A DNA stretch of 64,000 bases from Chryseobacterium caseinilyticum (lineage in GTDB: Bacteria; Bacteroidota; Bacteroidia; Flavobacteriales; Weeksellaceae), in assembly GCF_014837145.1 (NCBI RefSeq), contig NZ_JACYFS010000001.1:1240001-1304000 (forward strand), written 5' to 3'. The translations under genes were made by a program, and so were the position numbers. The notes beneath the pieces were generated by a model. That model saw nothing but the letters and a program-made list of their open reading frames with translations, made no database searches and had not been told where the DNA came from. Position 1 is the stretch's first letter, and each line of letters begins with the position of its first letter. Positions 53,171 to 63,100 of the stretch are shown piece after piece.

Positions 53171-53601
53171 TTTATTTTCTGTTTTGTTATAACTGTTTTG
53201 TTACTTAAAGTTGTATTTGGCAAGGCCGACAAGTCTTTTTTCGAAACCATCGAACTTCCCATAAAATCTACTGTTCCGTCGCTACCGCCTTTTGCAGTAT
53301 TCTGTGCATTGATCGCCGCTTCAAGACCTGAAATAAATTTCCTTTTATTTGATTTTGAAAGCGCATCCAGTCCTACAAAAAGTTTGAACTCACCTTCTCT
53401 TCCCAAACCGGTCTGTTTAAAAATTTCAACCGTTTTGCTTTTATTATTACCCTGAAATTTCTGAATATAGTCGCGCACCGGCTTTTCAGAGGGAGGTCCA
53501 CAGCAGATGCTGTTGTAGCTGATCTGATAATAGTTTTCACTTTTCTGTGCAAAGAAAATTGCTGATGTGAAAATACCGAATATGAATAATACCTTTTTCA
53601 T
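53167..53601 (-). CDS. Secreted small protein of unknown function
   Basis: About 144 residues from the ATG at 53601 (MKKVLFIFGIF..., signal peptide cut near FFAQ); the longer frame to 53658 adds an unlikely N-terminus. The mature protein has a CCGPPSEKPV motif, with two adjacent Cys followed by Gly-Pro-Pro, and a helix-rich end. It overlaps the next gene by ATGA and follows the beta-lactamase by 31 nt. Function unknown. Confidence 0.7.
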   Translation of the reverse strand: MKKVLFIFGIFTSAIFFAQKSENYYQISYNSICCGPPSEKPVRDYIQKFQGNNKSKTVEIFKQTGLGREGEFKLFVGLDALSKSNKRKFISGLEAAINAQNTAKGGSDGTVDFMGSSMVSKKDLSALPNTTLSNKTVITKQKIK

Positions 53602-53632
53602 TTTTGAAGTTTTTAAAATTAAGCTTAAAATT

Positions 53633-54511
53633 TTACTTATTAAAATAATCCCAGACAACTTTAGAAATATCTGAAATCATTTTACAGTTAACGTCACTGC
53701 TTTCTGTTGAGTTGCTGACGAATACAGCTATTGCATAATGTCTGCCATTGGGTAAAGTTACCACCGCGATTTCATTTTCTGCGCCTGTAAGACCGTCATT
53801 ATTCTTTCCGGAAGCTCCCGTTTTTCTCGCTACAGGCGTATTTTTCGGAAGCTGCTCTATTAATTTATTTTTTCCTGTGGATGTGGAGAGCATTACTTTC
53901 ATCAGATAATCTGTAGATTTTTCTGAAAGCAATTTGCCGTCATAGAATTTTTTTAAAGCATCTGTCGCAGCGTTTGCAGTAGAATAATTTTTATACTGAA
54001 CATTCCAGTCTTTATGCATTTCTGCTTCACCGGATATTATCTGAAAATTCTTCACACCTTTAGAATCAAAAAATTGCTGCACTGTTTTCGGACCGCCCAA
54101 AAGCCCGAGCAGAATATCGCAACCGCTATTGTCGCTTTGTGCTACGGTCATTTCCAAAATCTCACTTAAAGGAACTTCCACTCCACCATCTGGATATTTA
54201 TCCCGCAAAGGCGACCACGTTTTTTGCATTAAATTATCTTTCGTCAGTAAAACTTTCTGATCAAGAGACAGTTTTCCTTTATCCACATAATCCAAGATTG
54301 CTGCAGCAATGTGAAATTTAAAAACACTCTGCATCGGCAGTTTTTTTTCTGCGTTTTTACTGTATTTAAAGCCATTTTCAAAGCCCAGAACAGAAATTCC
54401 GACCGTTGCTTTTTTACCTTTAATGATTGAATTTATTTTCTTGTCTAAAACAGATTGCTGAGCACAGAAAAATGCGGAAATCAGGAGGAAAAACAGGCTT
54501 ATTTTTTTCAT
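53633..54511 (-). CDS. Class A beta-lactamase (CIA/CGA-like, subclass A2)
   Basis: 292 residues. The signal peptide ends at FFCAQ. All class A motifs are present: Ser62-x-x-Lys65 in MQSVFK, SDN at 126-128, an omega-loop Glu near 162-164 (GEAEMHKDWN), and KTG at 230-232 (RKTGASGK). The sequence style matches the chromosomal extended-spectrum enzymes of Chryseobacterium (CIA, CGA). It is exported and hydrolyses beta-lactams, with spectrum not predictable here. It heads a minus-strand series with a secreted small protein and a hydroxybutyryl-CoA dehydrogenase. Confidence 0.93.
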   Translation of the reverse strand: MKKISLFFLLISAFFCAQQSVLDKKINSIIKGKKATVGISVLGFENGFKYSKNAEKKLPMQSVFKFHIAAAILDYVDKGKLSLDQKVLLTKDNLMQKTWSPLRDKYPDGGVEVPLSEILEMTVAQSDNSGCDILLGLLGGPKTVQQFFDSKGVKNFQIISGEAEMHKDWNVQYKNYSTANAATDALKKFYDGKLLSEKSTDYLMKVMLSTSTGKNKLIEQLPKNTPVARKTGASGKNNDGLTGAENEIAVVTLPNGRHYAIAVFVSNSTESSDVNCKMISDISKVVWDYFNK

Positions 54512-54574
54512 AATTTTTCAATTAAAACAAATCCCTTTTAATTTTAAAAGAGATTTGCAATTTAAGATTTTTTA

Positions 54575-54767
54575 CTATTTCAATTCAAAATAATTGAAAT
54601 TCACCCCATCATTTTCAAAAATGATTCTGATTTTATTTTCTCCTTTTTTTTAACGCTAAGCCTTTTACATAAGCGGTTTTCCAGTTTTCATTTCCGCCCG
54701 TTGAGTCTAAAATAACTTTGGATAACAATTTTCCTGAACCATCTTCACTTTCTATTATTAGGGAAGT
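54575..54767 (-). pseudogene. Relic of a CBM6-type carbohydrate-binding domain
   Basis: Reading on the minus strand, IESEDGSGKLLSKVIL, then GGNENWKTAYVKGLAL and, after removing one A from an A8 run (plus-strand T8 at 54644-54651), KGENKIRIIFENDG-VNFNYFEL with a stop at 54575-54577. This is the end of a CBM6-like domain that binds sugars. There is no start or enzyme part upstream, and an in-frame stop lies just before it. It is the remnant of a lost secreted glycosidase or lyase. Confidence 0.6.
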
Positions 54768-54855
54768 TTACTGTAGAATCTTGGATTGCAAAAAATATAT
54801 TTAAAATTTAGTTGAATGGAATTATATGCAGTTAAAATTTCAGTTTGTCCCGTCA

Positions 54856-54879
54856 TAAAAAAACGAGCAAAAACTCGTT
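54856..54879 (-). terminator. Intrinsic terminator
   Basis: AACGAG (54862-54867) / CTCGTT (54874-54879) with an A-run before it. It ends the minus-strand gene at 54889. Confidence 0.7.
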
Positions 54880-54888
54880 CTAAATCTT

Positions 54889-55653
54889 TTATTTAATTTC
54901 CAAACTTTCAATCTTATTCGCAAAGCTTAATTCTGAAATCATTCTTATTGAAGATTCTAAATAATCCATGTCTTTCGTAAAATCCTTTTCTTTAAAATTC
55001 ATTATATCAAGTTGAAAGTCAAGCATAATCATATTCTCTGTAAATTCGGAAACATAAACATTTCTATTTTTTTTGAAGATATTCTCAATAATTTTCGACT
55101 CTTTTAAATCTAAAATATTCTTTAAATTAAATTTTACAATTACATCCGGATAATATTTAGCTATAATAATATATTTAAGATTATTTACTTCGCTAAAAAC
55201 CTTCTCTGTAGAAATTGCTTTCTTCAACTCATCAAAAGGAAAATCTTTACACCATTCAAATTCTATTTTTTTATCTGACAAATCGGTGTTTTGTATTTTC
55301 TCCAAGTTGGAAAAATCTTTAGAAGTCCAGCAAATTGAAACTGGAAAGAGCTGTTCTGTCCCAACTATCAAGACATTAACTGTAATAAAGACATAGCCAT
55401 CAGAAATACCTCGGTCTATCGGTAAAAGACCAATAATTAGTTTTACAGGATTTTCAACTTTTCGATCTAGATTATTAATATTGTAAAGTTTGTCTTTTAA
55501 CTGTTTAGACATTTCACTTCTAAAACTAGATGAAAAATCATAACTACCAACATAGGTTATCCAATCATCGTGCATCAAATTATTACTGCCACCTTGCGCT
55601 CCTAAATTCATAAATAAAAAGATAAGAAATACTGTAAATATATTTTTCATCAA
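54889..55653 (-). CDS. Secreted protein of unknown function
   Basis: 254 residues with a signal peptide (cut near LGAQ). The mature part has mixed helix and strand with many Lys, Asp and Phe and a C-W-T-S-K segment. No family recognised. AT-rich and Ile-rich compared with its neighbours, so it may be recently acquired. Own terminator. Confidence 0.65.
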   Translation of the reverse strand: MMKNIFTVFLIFLFMNLGAQGGSNNLMHDDWITYVGSYDFSSSFRSEMSKQLKDKLYNINNLDRKVENPVKLIIGLLPIDRGISDGYVFITVNVLIVGTEQLFPVSICWTSKDFSNLEKIQNTDLSDKKIEFEWCKDFPFDELKKAISTEKVFSEVNNLKYIIIAKYYPDVIVKFNLKNILDLKESKIIENIFKKNRNVYVSEFTENMIMLDFQLDIMNFKEKDFTKDMDYLESSIRMISELSFANKIESLEIK

Positions 55654-55692
55654 AAATTTGTAGTTATTTTACAATTAAATCTGTGGGGAAAA

Positions 55693-56655
55693 TCAAGAAA
55701 TCAACTCCATTATCTCCAGCGCCACTTTTAATGCCTCTGTTCCGTCCTCCAGAGAAACTTCTACGTTTTTCCCCTGAAGAATGGCGTCTGCAAACGAATT
55801 CAGTTCATCCAAAATGGCATTGTTGGACTGAATATTTGGATATTCAAATAAAATCTGATTCTTTTCACCTTCCGCATTTTCAATAATCATATCAAAAGGT
55901 GTCGGGTTTTCCGGAGCTTCTTTCATCCGGATAACTTCGGCTTTTTTCTCTAAGAAATCAACGGAAATGTAAGCATCTTTTTGGAAGAAACGGCTTTTTC
56001 GCATGGCTTTCATAGAAATTCTTGAAGTCGTTAAATTAGCCACACAACCGTTTTCAAATTCAATTCTTGCATTCGTGATATCCGGACTTTTACTTACCAC
56101 GCAAACACCGCTTGCGTGAATATTTTTCACTTTAGATTTCACAACGCTCAATAAAATATCAAGATCGTGAATCATTAAATCCAGAACCACAGAAACATCG
56201 GTTCCACGGGGATTAAACTCAGCCAGACGGTGAATTTCAATAAACATCGGATCCTGAATGAATTCTTTTGCCCCAATGAATGCAGGATTATACCTTTCCA
56301 CATGACCTACCTGAGCCTTGATACCGTTTTCACTGCATTTTCTCACAATTTCCTCAGCCTGTTCCAACGTTTGAGTCACCGGTTTTTCGATGAAGAAATG
56401 AAGACCTTTTTCAATAGCTTTCAAAGCATAATCATAGTGGTAAAGGGTCGGCGTCACAATGTCCAACATCTCTATCCGATCCAGCAACTCATCAAAATTT
56501 TCAAAATATCTGTATCCGAATTCTGCTTCGAGTTTCCTGCCGTTTTCGGCATCCTTATCGTGAAAACCAACAAATTCATATTTATCTGACTGATTGAGAA
56601 GTCTCAAATGGATCTTTCCTAAATGGCCTGCACCCACCAAACCTGCTTTTAACAT
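55693..56655 (-). CDS. Gfo/Idh/MocA family oxidoreductase
   Basis: 320 residues. The NAD(P) motif GAGHLGKIHLRLL opens the protein, EKPVTQTLEQAE is the conserved second motif, and the catalytic-region FNPRGTDVSVVLDLMIHDLDILL is clear. It acts on sugars or related polyols; substrate not predictable. Close to the gene arrangement of flavobacterial inositol-type dehydrogenases. Single gene, no exact promoter found. Confidence 0.9.
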   Translation of the reverse strand: MLKAGLVGAGHLGKIHLRLLNQSDKYEFVGFHDKDAENGRKLEAEFGYRYFENFDELLDRIEMLDIVTPTLYHYDYALKAIEKGLHFFIEKPVTQTLEQAEEIVRKCSENGIKAQVGHVERYNPAFIGAKEFIQDPMFIEIHRLAEFNPRGTDVSVVLDLMIHDLDILLSVVKSKVKNIHASGVCVVSKSPDITNARIEFENGCVANLTTSRISMKAMRKSRFFQKDAYISVDFLEKKAEVIRMKEAPENPTPFDMIIENAEGEKNQILFEYPNIQSNNAILDELNSFADAILQGKNVEVSLEDGTEALKVALEIMELIS

Positions 56656-56704
56656 AGTTGTATTAAATTTTTGTAAATATAATTTTTTAATTTGAAAAAA
56701 ATCA

Positions 56705-56800
56705 TTTGAGATTTGAGGTTTGAAGTTTGAGATTTGAGATTCGAGATGCGGGATTCGGGGTTTGGGATTCGAGGTGTTAGGTTTTGAATTTGAGATTTAC
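56705..56800. repeat. Degenerate heptamer array
   Basis: About thirteen heptamer-like units such as TTTGAGA, TTTGAAG, TTCGAGA and TTCGGGG lie in the region between the divergent oxidoreductase and pcm genes. It belongs to the same repeat family as the array at 26813 but is much more degraded. Confidence 0.7.
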
Positions 56801-56924
56801 TAACAATTCACATCAAACTGATGCTTAGAATATTGAAAATTGCAGCATGAAAAGTGATGGATTTCCCACGAAAATTTTAAGGCAAAATTTTAAATCTCAA
56901 ACTGCAGATTTCAAATCAATTCCT

Positions 56925-56932
56925 TACTTTTG
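56925..56932 (+). promoter_or_regulatory. -7 element abutting the pcm start
   Basis: TACTTTTG, an exact TAnnTTTG match, followed by 4 nt and the ATG at 56937. A message starting from it would be leaderless. Confidence 0.5.
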
Positions 56933-56936
56933 CTCA

Positions 56937-57587
56937 ATGCAGGATTCATTTGTACATAAGGGAAAGAGAAGGAATTTGGTAGATTATCTGAGACGCAGCA
57001 TCGGAATTTGTGATGAAAGCGTATTGGCAGCAATCAACGAAGTTCCCAGACATCTTTTCATTGAAAGTATTTTTGAAGATTACGCCTATGAAGACCGCGC
57101 TTTTCCCATTGCGGCGCACCAGACGATTTCGCATCCCTCCACTGTTGCAGAGCAGTCTGAACTTCTGGAGATAAAGGAGGGCGAAAAAGTTCTGGAGATC
57201 GGAACCGGATGCGGTTACCAGACTGCCGTTTTAATTGCTATGAAAGCCCTGGTTTACACCGTGGAAAGACAGAAAGACCTTTTTGATTTCTCCAAAAAGA
57301 AACTGAGAGAAATGAATCTGTATCCCAAATTCCAAAGTTTCGGTGACGGTTTTGCGGGGCTTCCGACTTTTGCTCCTTTCGACAAAATTATTGTGACCTG
57401 TGGCGCTTCAGTTTTGCCTACAGAACTTTTAAAACAGCTGAAAGTCAGCGGTAAAATGGTGATTCCTTTAGGTCCGACCGACCAGCAGGTTTTATACAGA
57501 TTTACCAAAATTTCTCCTACAGAATTTGAAAAAGAAGAATTCGGAACGTACAAATTTGTCCCGATGCTGAATAATACCAATCAATAA
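56937..57587 (+). CDS. pcm: Protein-L-isoaspartate O-methyltransferase
   Basis: About 216 residues from the ATG at 56937; an upstream start at 56847 would add 30 residues that do not resemble the family. SAM motif I is KVLEIGTGCGYQTAVL. The family stretch HQTISHPSTVAEQSELL precedes it and GGKMVIPLG-type motif III (SGKMVIPLG) follows. The enzyme methylates isoaspartyl residues in damaged proteins. The DUF1801 gene starts 2 nt after its stop. Confidence 0.92.
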   Translation: MQDSFVHKGKRRNLVDYLRRSIGICDESVLAAINEVPRHLFIESIFEDYAYEDRAFPIAAHQTISHPSTVAEQSELLEIKEGEKVLEIGTGCGYQTAVLIAMKALVYTVERQKDLFDFSKKKLREMNLYPKFQSFGDGFAGLPTFAPFDKIIVTCGASVLPTELLKQLKVSGKMVIPLGPTDQQVLYRFTKISPTEFEKEEFGTYKFVPMLNNTNQ

Positions 57588-57589
57588 AG

Positions 57590-57988
57590 ATGATTAATCC
57601 CGATATTCTTGATTACATTGAAAAGCTGTCAGATTCAGACAAAGAAATCTGCAAAATACTTTCAAAAATAATTGATGAAGAACTGCGTGATGCCGAAAAT
57701 AAAATCTGGCACGCCCATCCCGTTTGGTTTCTCGAAGAAAATCCGATCGTTGGATTCAGCAGACAGAAAAAGGGAATCCGTCTGATGTTCTGGAGCGGAA
57801 AATCCTTTAACGAAGAGCAATTGAATGTAGAGGGAGAAAAATTTCAGGATGCTTCAATATTCTACAATGCTCAAAGCGAAATTAACGCAGCTGATTTGAA
57901 GCGATGGCTGAAAAAATCTGTAGAAATACAGTGGGATTACAAAAATCTGGTCAAAAGAAAGGGTGAACTGATCAAAATTAAAGGCTGA
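57590..57988 (+). CDS. DUF1801 (YdhG-like) protein
   Basis: 132 residues, one domain: IWHAHPVWFLEENPIVGFS and KKGIRLMFWSGKSF are the core of DUF1801, related to frataxin-like YdhG. Function unknown; often near stress genes. In an operon with pcm (2-nt gap). Confidence 0.85.
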   Translation: MINPDILDYIEKLSDSDKEICKILSKIIDEELRDAENKIWHAHPVWFLEENPIVGFSRQKKGIRLMFWSGKSFNEEQLNVEGEKFQDASIFYNAQSEINAADLKRWLKKSVEIQWDYKNLVKRKGELIKIKG

Positions 57989-58049
57989 AATTACGGTGTT
58001 CGGAATGATAATTGGATTTTAAAAAACACCAATCCAAAAAAATTCAGTT

Positions 58050-58313
58050 ATGGACACTAACAGATTTAAATCGTCACACGATTTCAGTAATATCGAAAAA
58101 AACCTGCACAACAACCCCGGTTACAGTGTAGAAAGTTTTTCTCAGCAGGCAAAAGATTACATCAACGAAATGAAATCCCAAAATCAGGAGGCCACTAAGC
58201 AGGGCTTCATAGCGCAGGCAAAAAAATCTGCACACGAAGTTTGGGAAGAGATTCAGCATATGGCTGATGAAGGTTGGGAAAAAGGTACAAACCAGCCGGA
58301 TGACAAAGCATAA
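58050..58313 (+). CDS. Small helical protein of unknown function
   Basis: 87 residues, polar and helix-forming, Gln/Lys/Glu-rich (ESFSQQAKDYINEMKSQNQE, then HEVWEEIQHMADEGWEKG). No signal peptide or membrane segment. It has its own terminator 23 nt after the stop, so it is probably expressed. Small soluble stress-type proteins have this look, but no family is recognised. Confidence 0.65.
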   Translation: MDTNRFKSSHDFSNIEKNLHNNPGYSVESFSQQAKDYINEMKSQNQEATKQGFIAQAKKSAHEVWEEIQHMADEGWEKGTNQPDDKA

Positions 58314-58336
58314 ATTTAAATTATAACTGATAAGAC

Positions 58337-58364
58337 ACCTCATTTTTAAACAGTGAGGTTTTTT
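58337..58364 (+). terminator. Intrinsic terminator
   Basis: ACCTCA (58337-58342) / TGAGGT (58354-58359), followed by T-run. It ends the small helical protein gene. Confidence 0.75.
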
Positions 58365-58390
58365 ATTTTAAAAAAAACACTATACATTTT

Positions 58391-59368
58391 ATGAGAGTAT
58401 TTGTAAACAAAAGAATTCCTGAAATCGGGTTGAAAATAATGAAGGACAACGGGCTCGATGTTTTTATCCCTGAAAACGATAATCTTTCGGATGAGCAGTG
58501 GCTGAAATACTGTCAGGATTCTGATCTTATCTTAAATGTCGGCTTCCATAAATTTGACAGAGATTTTTTTGAGCAATGCCCAAATCTGAAAGCCATTGCT
58601 CTGCTTTCGGTCGGTTTTGATCATGTCGATATCAAAGAAGCCAATTCAAGAAATATTCCCATCGGAAATACGCCGGATGTTTTGAGTGTAGCCACGGCAG
58701 ATACTGCTTTTCTTCTGATGCAGTCCGTAGCAAGACGCTCGAGTTTTTATTTTGAAAGAGTAAAGAATGGTGAGTGGGGAGATTTCGATCCTTTGTTTGC
58801 ATTGGGCCAGGAACTTACCGGTAAAACTTTAGGAGTTTTCGGTTTGGGAAGAATTGGTTTTGAAATGGCTAAAAAAGCGAAATACGCTTTCGACATGAAC
58901 ATCATCTACCACAACAGAAATCACAATGAAGAAGCTGAAAAAGAACTTGATGCAAAATATGTTTCGTTCGATGAACTGGTGGCTCAGTCTGATGTGCTGT
59001 CCATCCATGCGAATTTTAAACCTGAACAAAGCGAACTTTTTAATGCTGAAGTTTTAAAAAAAATGAAGCCCAATGCAATTTTCATCAATACAGCGAGAGG
59101 AGGATTCCAGAATGAGCACGATCTTTACGAAGCGTTGATCAACAATGAAATCTGGGGTGCAGGTCTGGATGTCACCAATCCCGAACCCATGAGCAAAGAA
59201 AATCCACTTCTCGGACTGTCAAATGTCTGCGTTCTTCCACACATCGGTTCTGCAACTGAAGAAGCCAGAAACGGAATGGCAAAAATGGCAGCCGACAATC
59301 TGGTCGCTTTTTCGAAAGGTGAAAAAATGCCGAACTGTGCGAATGAGGAAGTTTATGATGAGATTTGA
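58391..59368 (+). CDS. D-isomer 2-hydroxyacid dehydrogenase
   Basis: 325 residues. The NAD motif is GVFGLGRIGFEMAKKA. The catalytic Arg is in NTARGG, Glu in TNPEPM and His in LPHIGSAT. It reduces 2-oxoacids such as glyoxylate or hydroxypyruvate to D-hydroxyacids; the exact substrate is not clear. The stop codon TGA is itself the end of the first GATTTGA heptamer of an array that follows, so array slippage could affect the C-terminus. Confidence 0.92.
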   Translation: MRVFVNKRIPEIGLKIMKDNGLDVFIPENDNLSDEQWLKYCQDSDLILNVGFHKFDRDFFEQCPNLKAIALLSVGFDHVDIKEANSRNIPIGNTPDVLSVATADTAFLLMQSVARRSSFYFERVKNGEWGDFDPLFALGQELTGKTLGVFGLGRIGFEMAKKAKYAFDMNIIYHNRNHNEEAEKELDAKYVSFDELVAQSDVLSIHANFKPEQSELFNAEVLKKMKPNAIFINTARGGFQNEHDLYEALINNEIWGAGLDVTNPEPMSKENPLLGLSNVCVLPHIGSATEEARNGMAKMAADNLVAFSKGEKMPNCANEEVYDEI

Positions 59369-59410
59369 GATTTGAGATTTGAGATTTGAGATTTGAGATT
59401 TGAGATTTAT
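59362..59410. repeat. GATTTGA heptamer array, 6 perfect units plus one variant
   Basis: Six perfect GATTTGA units then GATTTAT. The first unit contains the stop codon of the 2-hydroxyacid dehydrogenase gene (TGA at 59366-59368). Same repeat family as at 26813. Confidence 0.92.
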
Positions 59411-59589
59411 GGGAAACTGTTTTTCTTAAATATTTATTGTTTGAAACAAAAACTTTAGCATCTCAATTTGGATCTTTTTACTGTTTCCCTGCATCTTAAA
59501 TACTACTTGTTTCTCTCTACTTTTTCCTTGTCTCTTCTGAAATTGGACTCATTTTTGTCTTATCCCAAACATCACAAAAAATAATTATT

Positions 59590-59928
59590 ATGAGCACAGA
59601 AAACAATGCTGAAGAGCAAGACAGAAAGCTGGAAGAGATGGATTACAATCCTGGAGAGGACATCTTTAATAAAGAAGAGCACATTCCACTCGACGGAGAC
59701 GGTAACCCAATTTTAAATCCCGGTCACGTAAATGATGGTATGCCTTATGGACTGGATATTCCGGGAGCAGAAGACGACGATAATTTCGAACAGATTACCG
59801 ATCAGTTACCGGAAGAAGAAGATGATGTATACAATATTATTGATGACGAAGAAGATGAGTTTGAAGATGAAGATGATTTGATTGACGATTTGGAAAACGA
59901 AGATGAGGAAGATGATATTGATAATTAA
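59590..59928 (+). CDS. Highly acidic small protein
   Basis: 112 residues, with Asp and Glu forming most of the second half (DNFEQITDQLPEEEDD and later DEED repeats). The first half is polar (LEEMDYNPGEDIFNKEEHIPL, PGHVNDGMPYGLDIPG). No recognisable domain. Seen as an orphan in Chryseobacterium-type genomes. Acidic low-complexity proteins of this size may bind basic partners or ions. Confidence 0.75.
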   Translation: MSTENNAEEQDRKLEEMDYNPGEDIFNKEEHIPLDGDGNPILNPGHVNDGMPYGLDIPGAEDDDNFEQITDQLPEEEDDVYNIIDDEEDEFEDEDDLIDDLENEDEEDDIDN

Positions 59929-59965
59929 ATCAGTTAATTTTTATTAATTTAATATAAGCACAAAC

Positions 59966-59996
59966 AAAGGCTATCTCTACAGGGATGGCCTTTTTT
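59966..59996 (+). terminator. Intrinsic terminator of the acidic gene
   Basis: AAGGCTATC (59967-59975) pairs imperfectly with GGATGGCCTT (59983-59992), followed by T-run. Confidence 0.7.
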
Positions 59997-60064
59997 ATGT
60001 TAATTCATTTTTAAATAATTATAAATAAATATTTATGAATATTTTATTTATAATTTAAAAGTTA

Positions 60065-60072
60065 TAAATTTG
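60065..60072 (+). promoter_or_regulatory. -7 element of the giant surface protein gene
   Basis: TAAATTTG, an exact match, 56 nt before the ATG at 60129. The region between -33 and -7 is too AT-rich for a clear -33. Confidence 0.55.
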
Positions 60073-60128
60073 CAGAATATTTAAACATAACCAAAATTAA
60101 TTAGAAAATAACTAAATATTTACTTTTA

Positions 60129-63100
60129 ATGAAAAGAATTTTACAAATTATTTATTTTTTTATCAGTTTTTCAGTTTATTCTCAAAACAACTTAAATGTA
60201 TTAATTAAAGACAATTCAGGAAACGAAAATTTTCACGTCACCTGCACCAATGATTTAAATGCAAACGGATGTATCAGTCTACACGCAGAATATCCATCAA
60301 TAAAACAGACGGATACTTATACCCTGACTCAAAGCAGCTTCTCGCCAGCCGCGGCATTTAATGCAGGTACATCACTCAATGCTAATTTCGATGATTCGTT
60401 TACCTCGCTGATCAGTCTGCCGTTTAATTTCTGTTTTTTTAATCAGAATTTTGATGCTTTGGTGATTGGCTCCAACGGTATGATCACTTTTGATGCAACA
60501 CAGGCAGGAAAAATCAATTTTCCGAATGTCAACTGGACAAATCCCAATACTGGACTTCCTAAAAATTCAATTTTTGGAGTGTACCATGATATGGTTTTTT
60601 CAGCTGCAGATCAGTCGGAAATATACTATTCAACAATCGGAACAGCGCCTAACAGGAAATTCATTGTGAATTTCTACGAAGGCAGAATGGCAGGATGTAC
60701 AGAAAGATCATCTTCCCAGATTGTTTTGCATGAAACCACAAATATTATTGAAGTTTTTGTTGACAAAAAACTTACTCCGTGCGCAACAAGAAAATTTGAA
60801 AATGCCTTAATTGGAATCATCAACGACAGCGGAACTTTGGGCTATTCCCCTGCTTCGAGAAATACCGGAAACTGGGAAGCACAGCAGGAAGCATGGAAAT
60901 TCACACCTTCAGGAAACGACATTACACCTGAAGTGTTATGGAAAAATGCCGCCGGTCAAACCCTCGCATCCGGAGTTCAGGCTACACTTTGCCCGACACA
61001 AAATGAAGTCTACACCGCTGAAGTCAATTTCAATACCTGCGGAAGCAGTGTTCTGACGCTTACCGATACTTTCAATCTGACTTTTGATCCAACTTATCCA
61101 ACTGCAGTCAATTACAGTCAGACTTTTTGTGGAAACAGTCCGGTTAATTTAAATTTAAATAATTTTAAACCTAATTTAACTTCACAAAATCCGGCCAATT
61201 TCAACTTCACTTATCACAACAGTTTGCAGGACGCTCAGAATAATGTGAACGGAATCTCAAATTCCTACCAGCTGAATTCCAATAAAACCATTTATGTAAG
61301 AATCCAAAATCCTGTTACCGGCACCTGTTTCAGAGTGGCGACACTTACTTTGGAGTTTTTAACGAAACAGCTCCTTACCAGTTCCGTAGTTCTTTGCGAC
61401 ACCAATAACGACGGTGTTGAAGATAATTATGATCTTAGCCTTTTAAACAATTCACTTCTTGCACCGGGGAATACTTCTGTAACTTATTTTTTAACCCAGA
61501 ATAATGCTCAGAATAACACAAATCCTGTTACGGCAGCCAATATTTCTGCAGGCACGCAAATCTGGCTGAGAGTGCAGGATGCAAACTGTACTTATGTTTT
61601 AGGTCCGGTGACTTTCCAGTTTAAACCGGGGGTTAATGCCCATGGAATCAATTATCCGATAACAATCTGTGATATCAATGATGACAATAATGAGCCTTTT
61701 GAATTTGCATTACAGCTGGGTCCACTCATCAGCACGCAGGCCGGAGCGACCTTTACCCCCTATGCCACTTACGCTGAAGCTTATGCTGCACAGGGATCGG
61801 TTTTGCAGACCATCAAAGAAGGAGTTTACCCTGTTTTTATACGGGTTCAGATTCCGGGAGGATGTTTTACGGTTGTTCAGGTGAATATGAATGTGACTTT
61901 CACAAAAATTAAGGCCAATCATAAAAACGAATACATCTGTTTCAACGGGACTGAAGATATTACCATAAACCTCACGAATTTATCTTCAAATTTATTGATA
62001 GATCCCGTTACAGTGCCGGTCACAGAGTTTTATGGTTCTGCGGACGATGCCTTTTACGGCAACAACCCAATTTCTCCGACGCAGACCATCACAAATAACG
62101 GAAATCTGGTTTCACAGACTTTCTACGTGAGATTTGAGCAGAGTGATGACTGTTTTACTGTAAGACCTATCACCGTGAATCTTGTACATCCCGTGATCGT
62201 TAATTCTAATTTTACGGTTTGTGATTTTAGTAATGATAACTCAGAAAATGTAAATTTAAATCAGTTTTCAGCTTTAATCATCGGAAATCAAAATGCTACG
62301 ACCACTTTTTATCTGAGTCAGGCGAATGCCATTGCAGGTACAAATCCTGTAACGACCGTTAATCTGAATGGTTCCCAGCAATATTTCGTGAAAATAAACT
62401 CCTACAACTGTACTCAGGTTTATCCTTTTACGGTAGGATTGGTGGCGACTCCGAATGTTAATCCGAATGTCAACATTGTACTGAATAATATTTGTGATAA
62501 TAACAATGATGGTGTAGAGAATTATAATCTTACCCAGGCTCAGACGCAAATCTATTCAGGTTCATCTGCTGTAACTTTTACGTATTATCAGAATTACAAT
62601 GCAGCCAACCAGACGTTCTCAAACGAAATAACCAATGCGACAAGCTATCCGGTTACAGGAAATGCAACGGTTTACGTAAAAATTAAATTTAATTCAGGAG
62701 AATGTTATTCGGCTTCAAAACTGACCATTCAGATGAACTTTCTTCCGGTGGTTGTAGTGACCAATAATGCGGTTTTAAATAGATGTGATGAAGATTTTAA
62801 TTTAAGTGAAACTTTCACGCTTGCCGATGCGATTCCGCAGATGTACAATCCTTCACAGAATACGTATGCTTTATCAAATATCGATGTGAAATTTTATCAT
62901 ACTCAGGCAGAAGCCAATGCAGGCAGCGCGGCCAATCAAATCGGAAATACTTTGGTAACGAATGTTTCAAGCGTTCAGGTTTGGGCAAGATTTACTGCTA
63001 AAACTACAGGGTGTTTCTCTGTGGCTCCGCTTCAGTTAAACACTTATTTCCCTCCGAAAGCCATTAATTCAACCATCAAAATCTGCGATGAAAATCTCGA

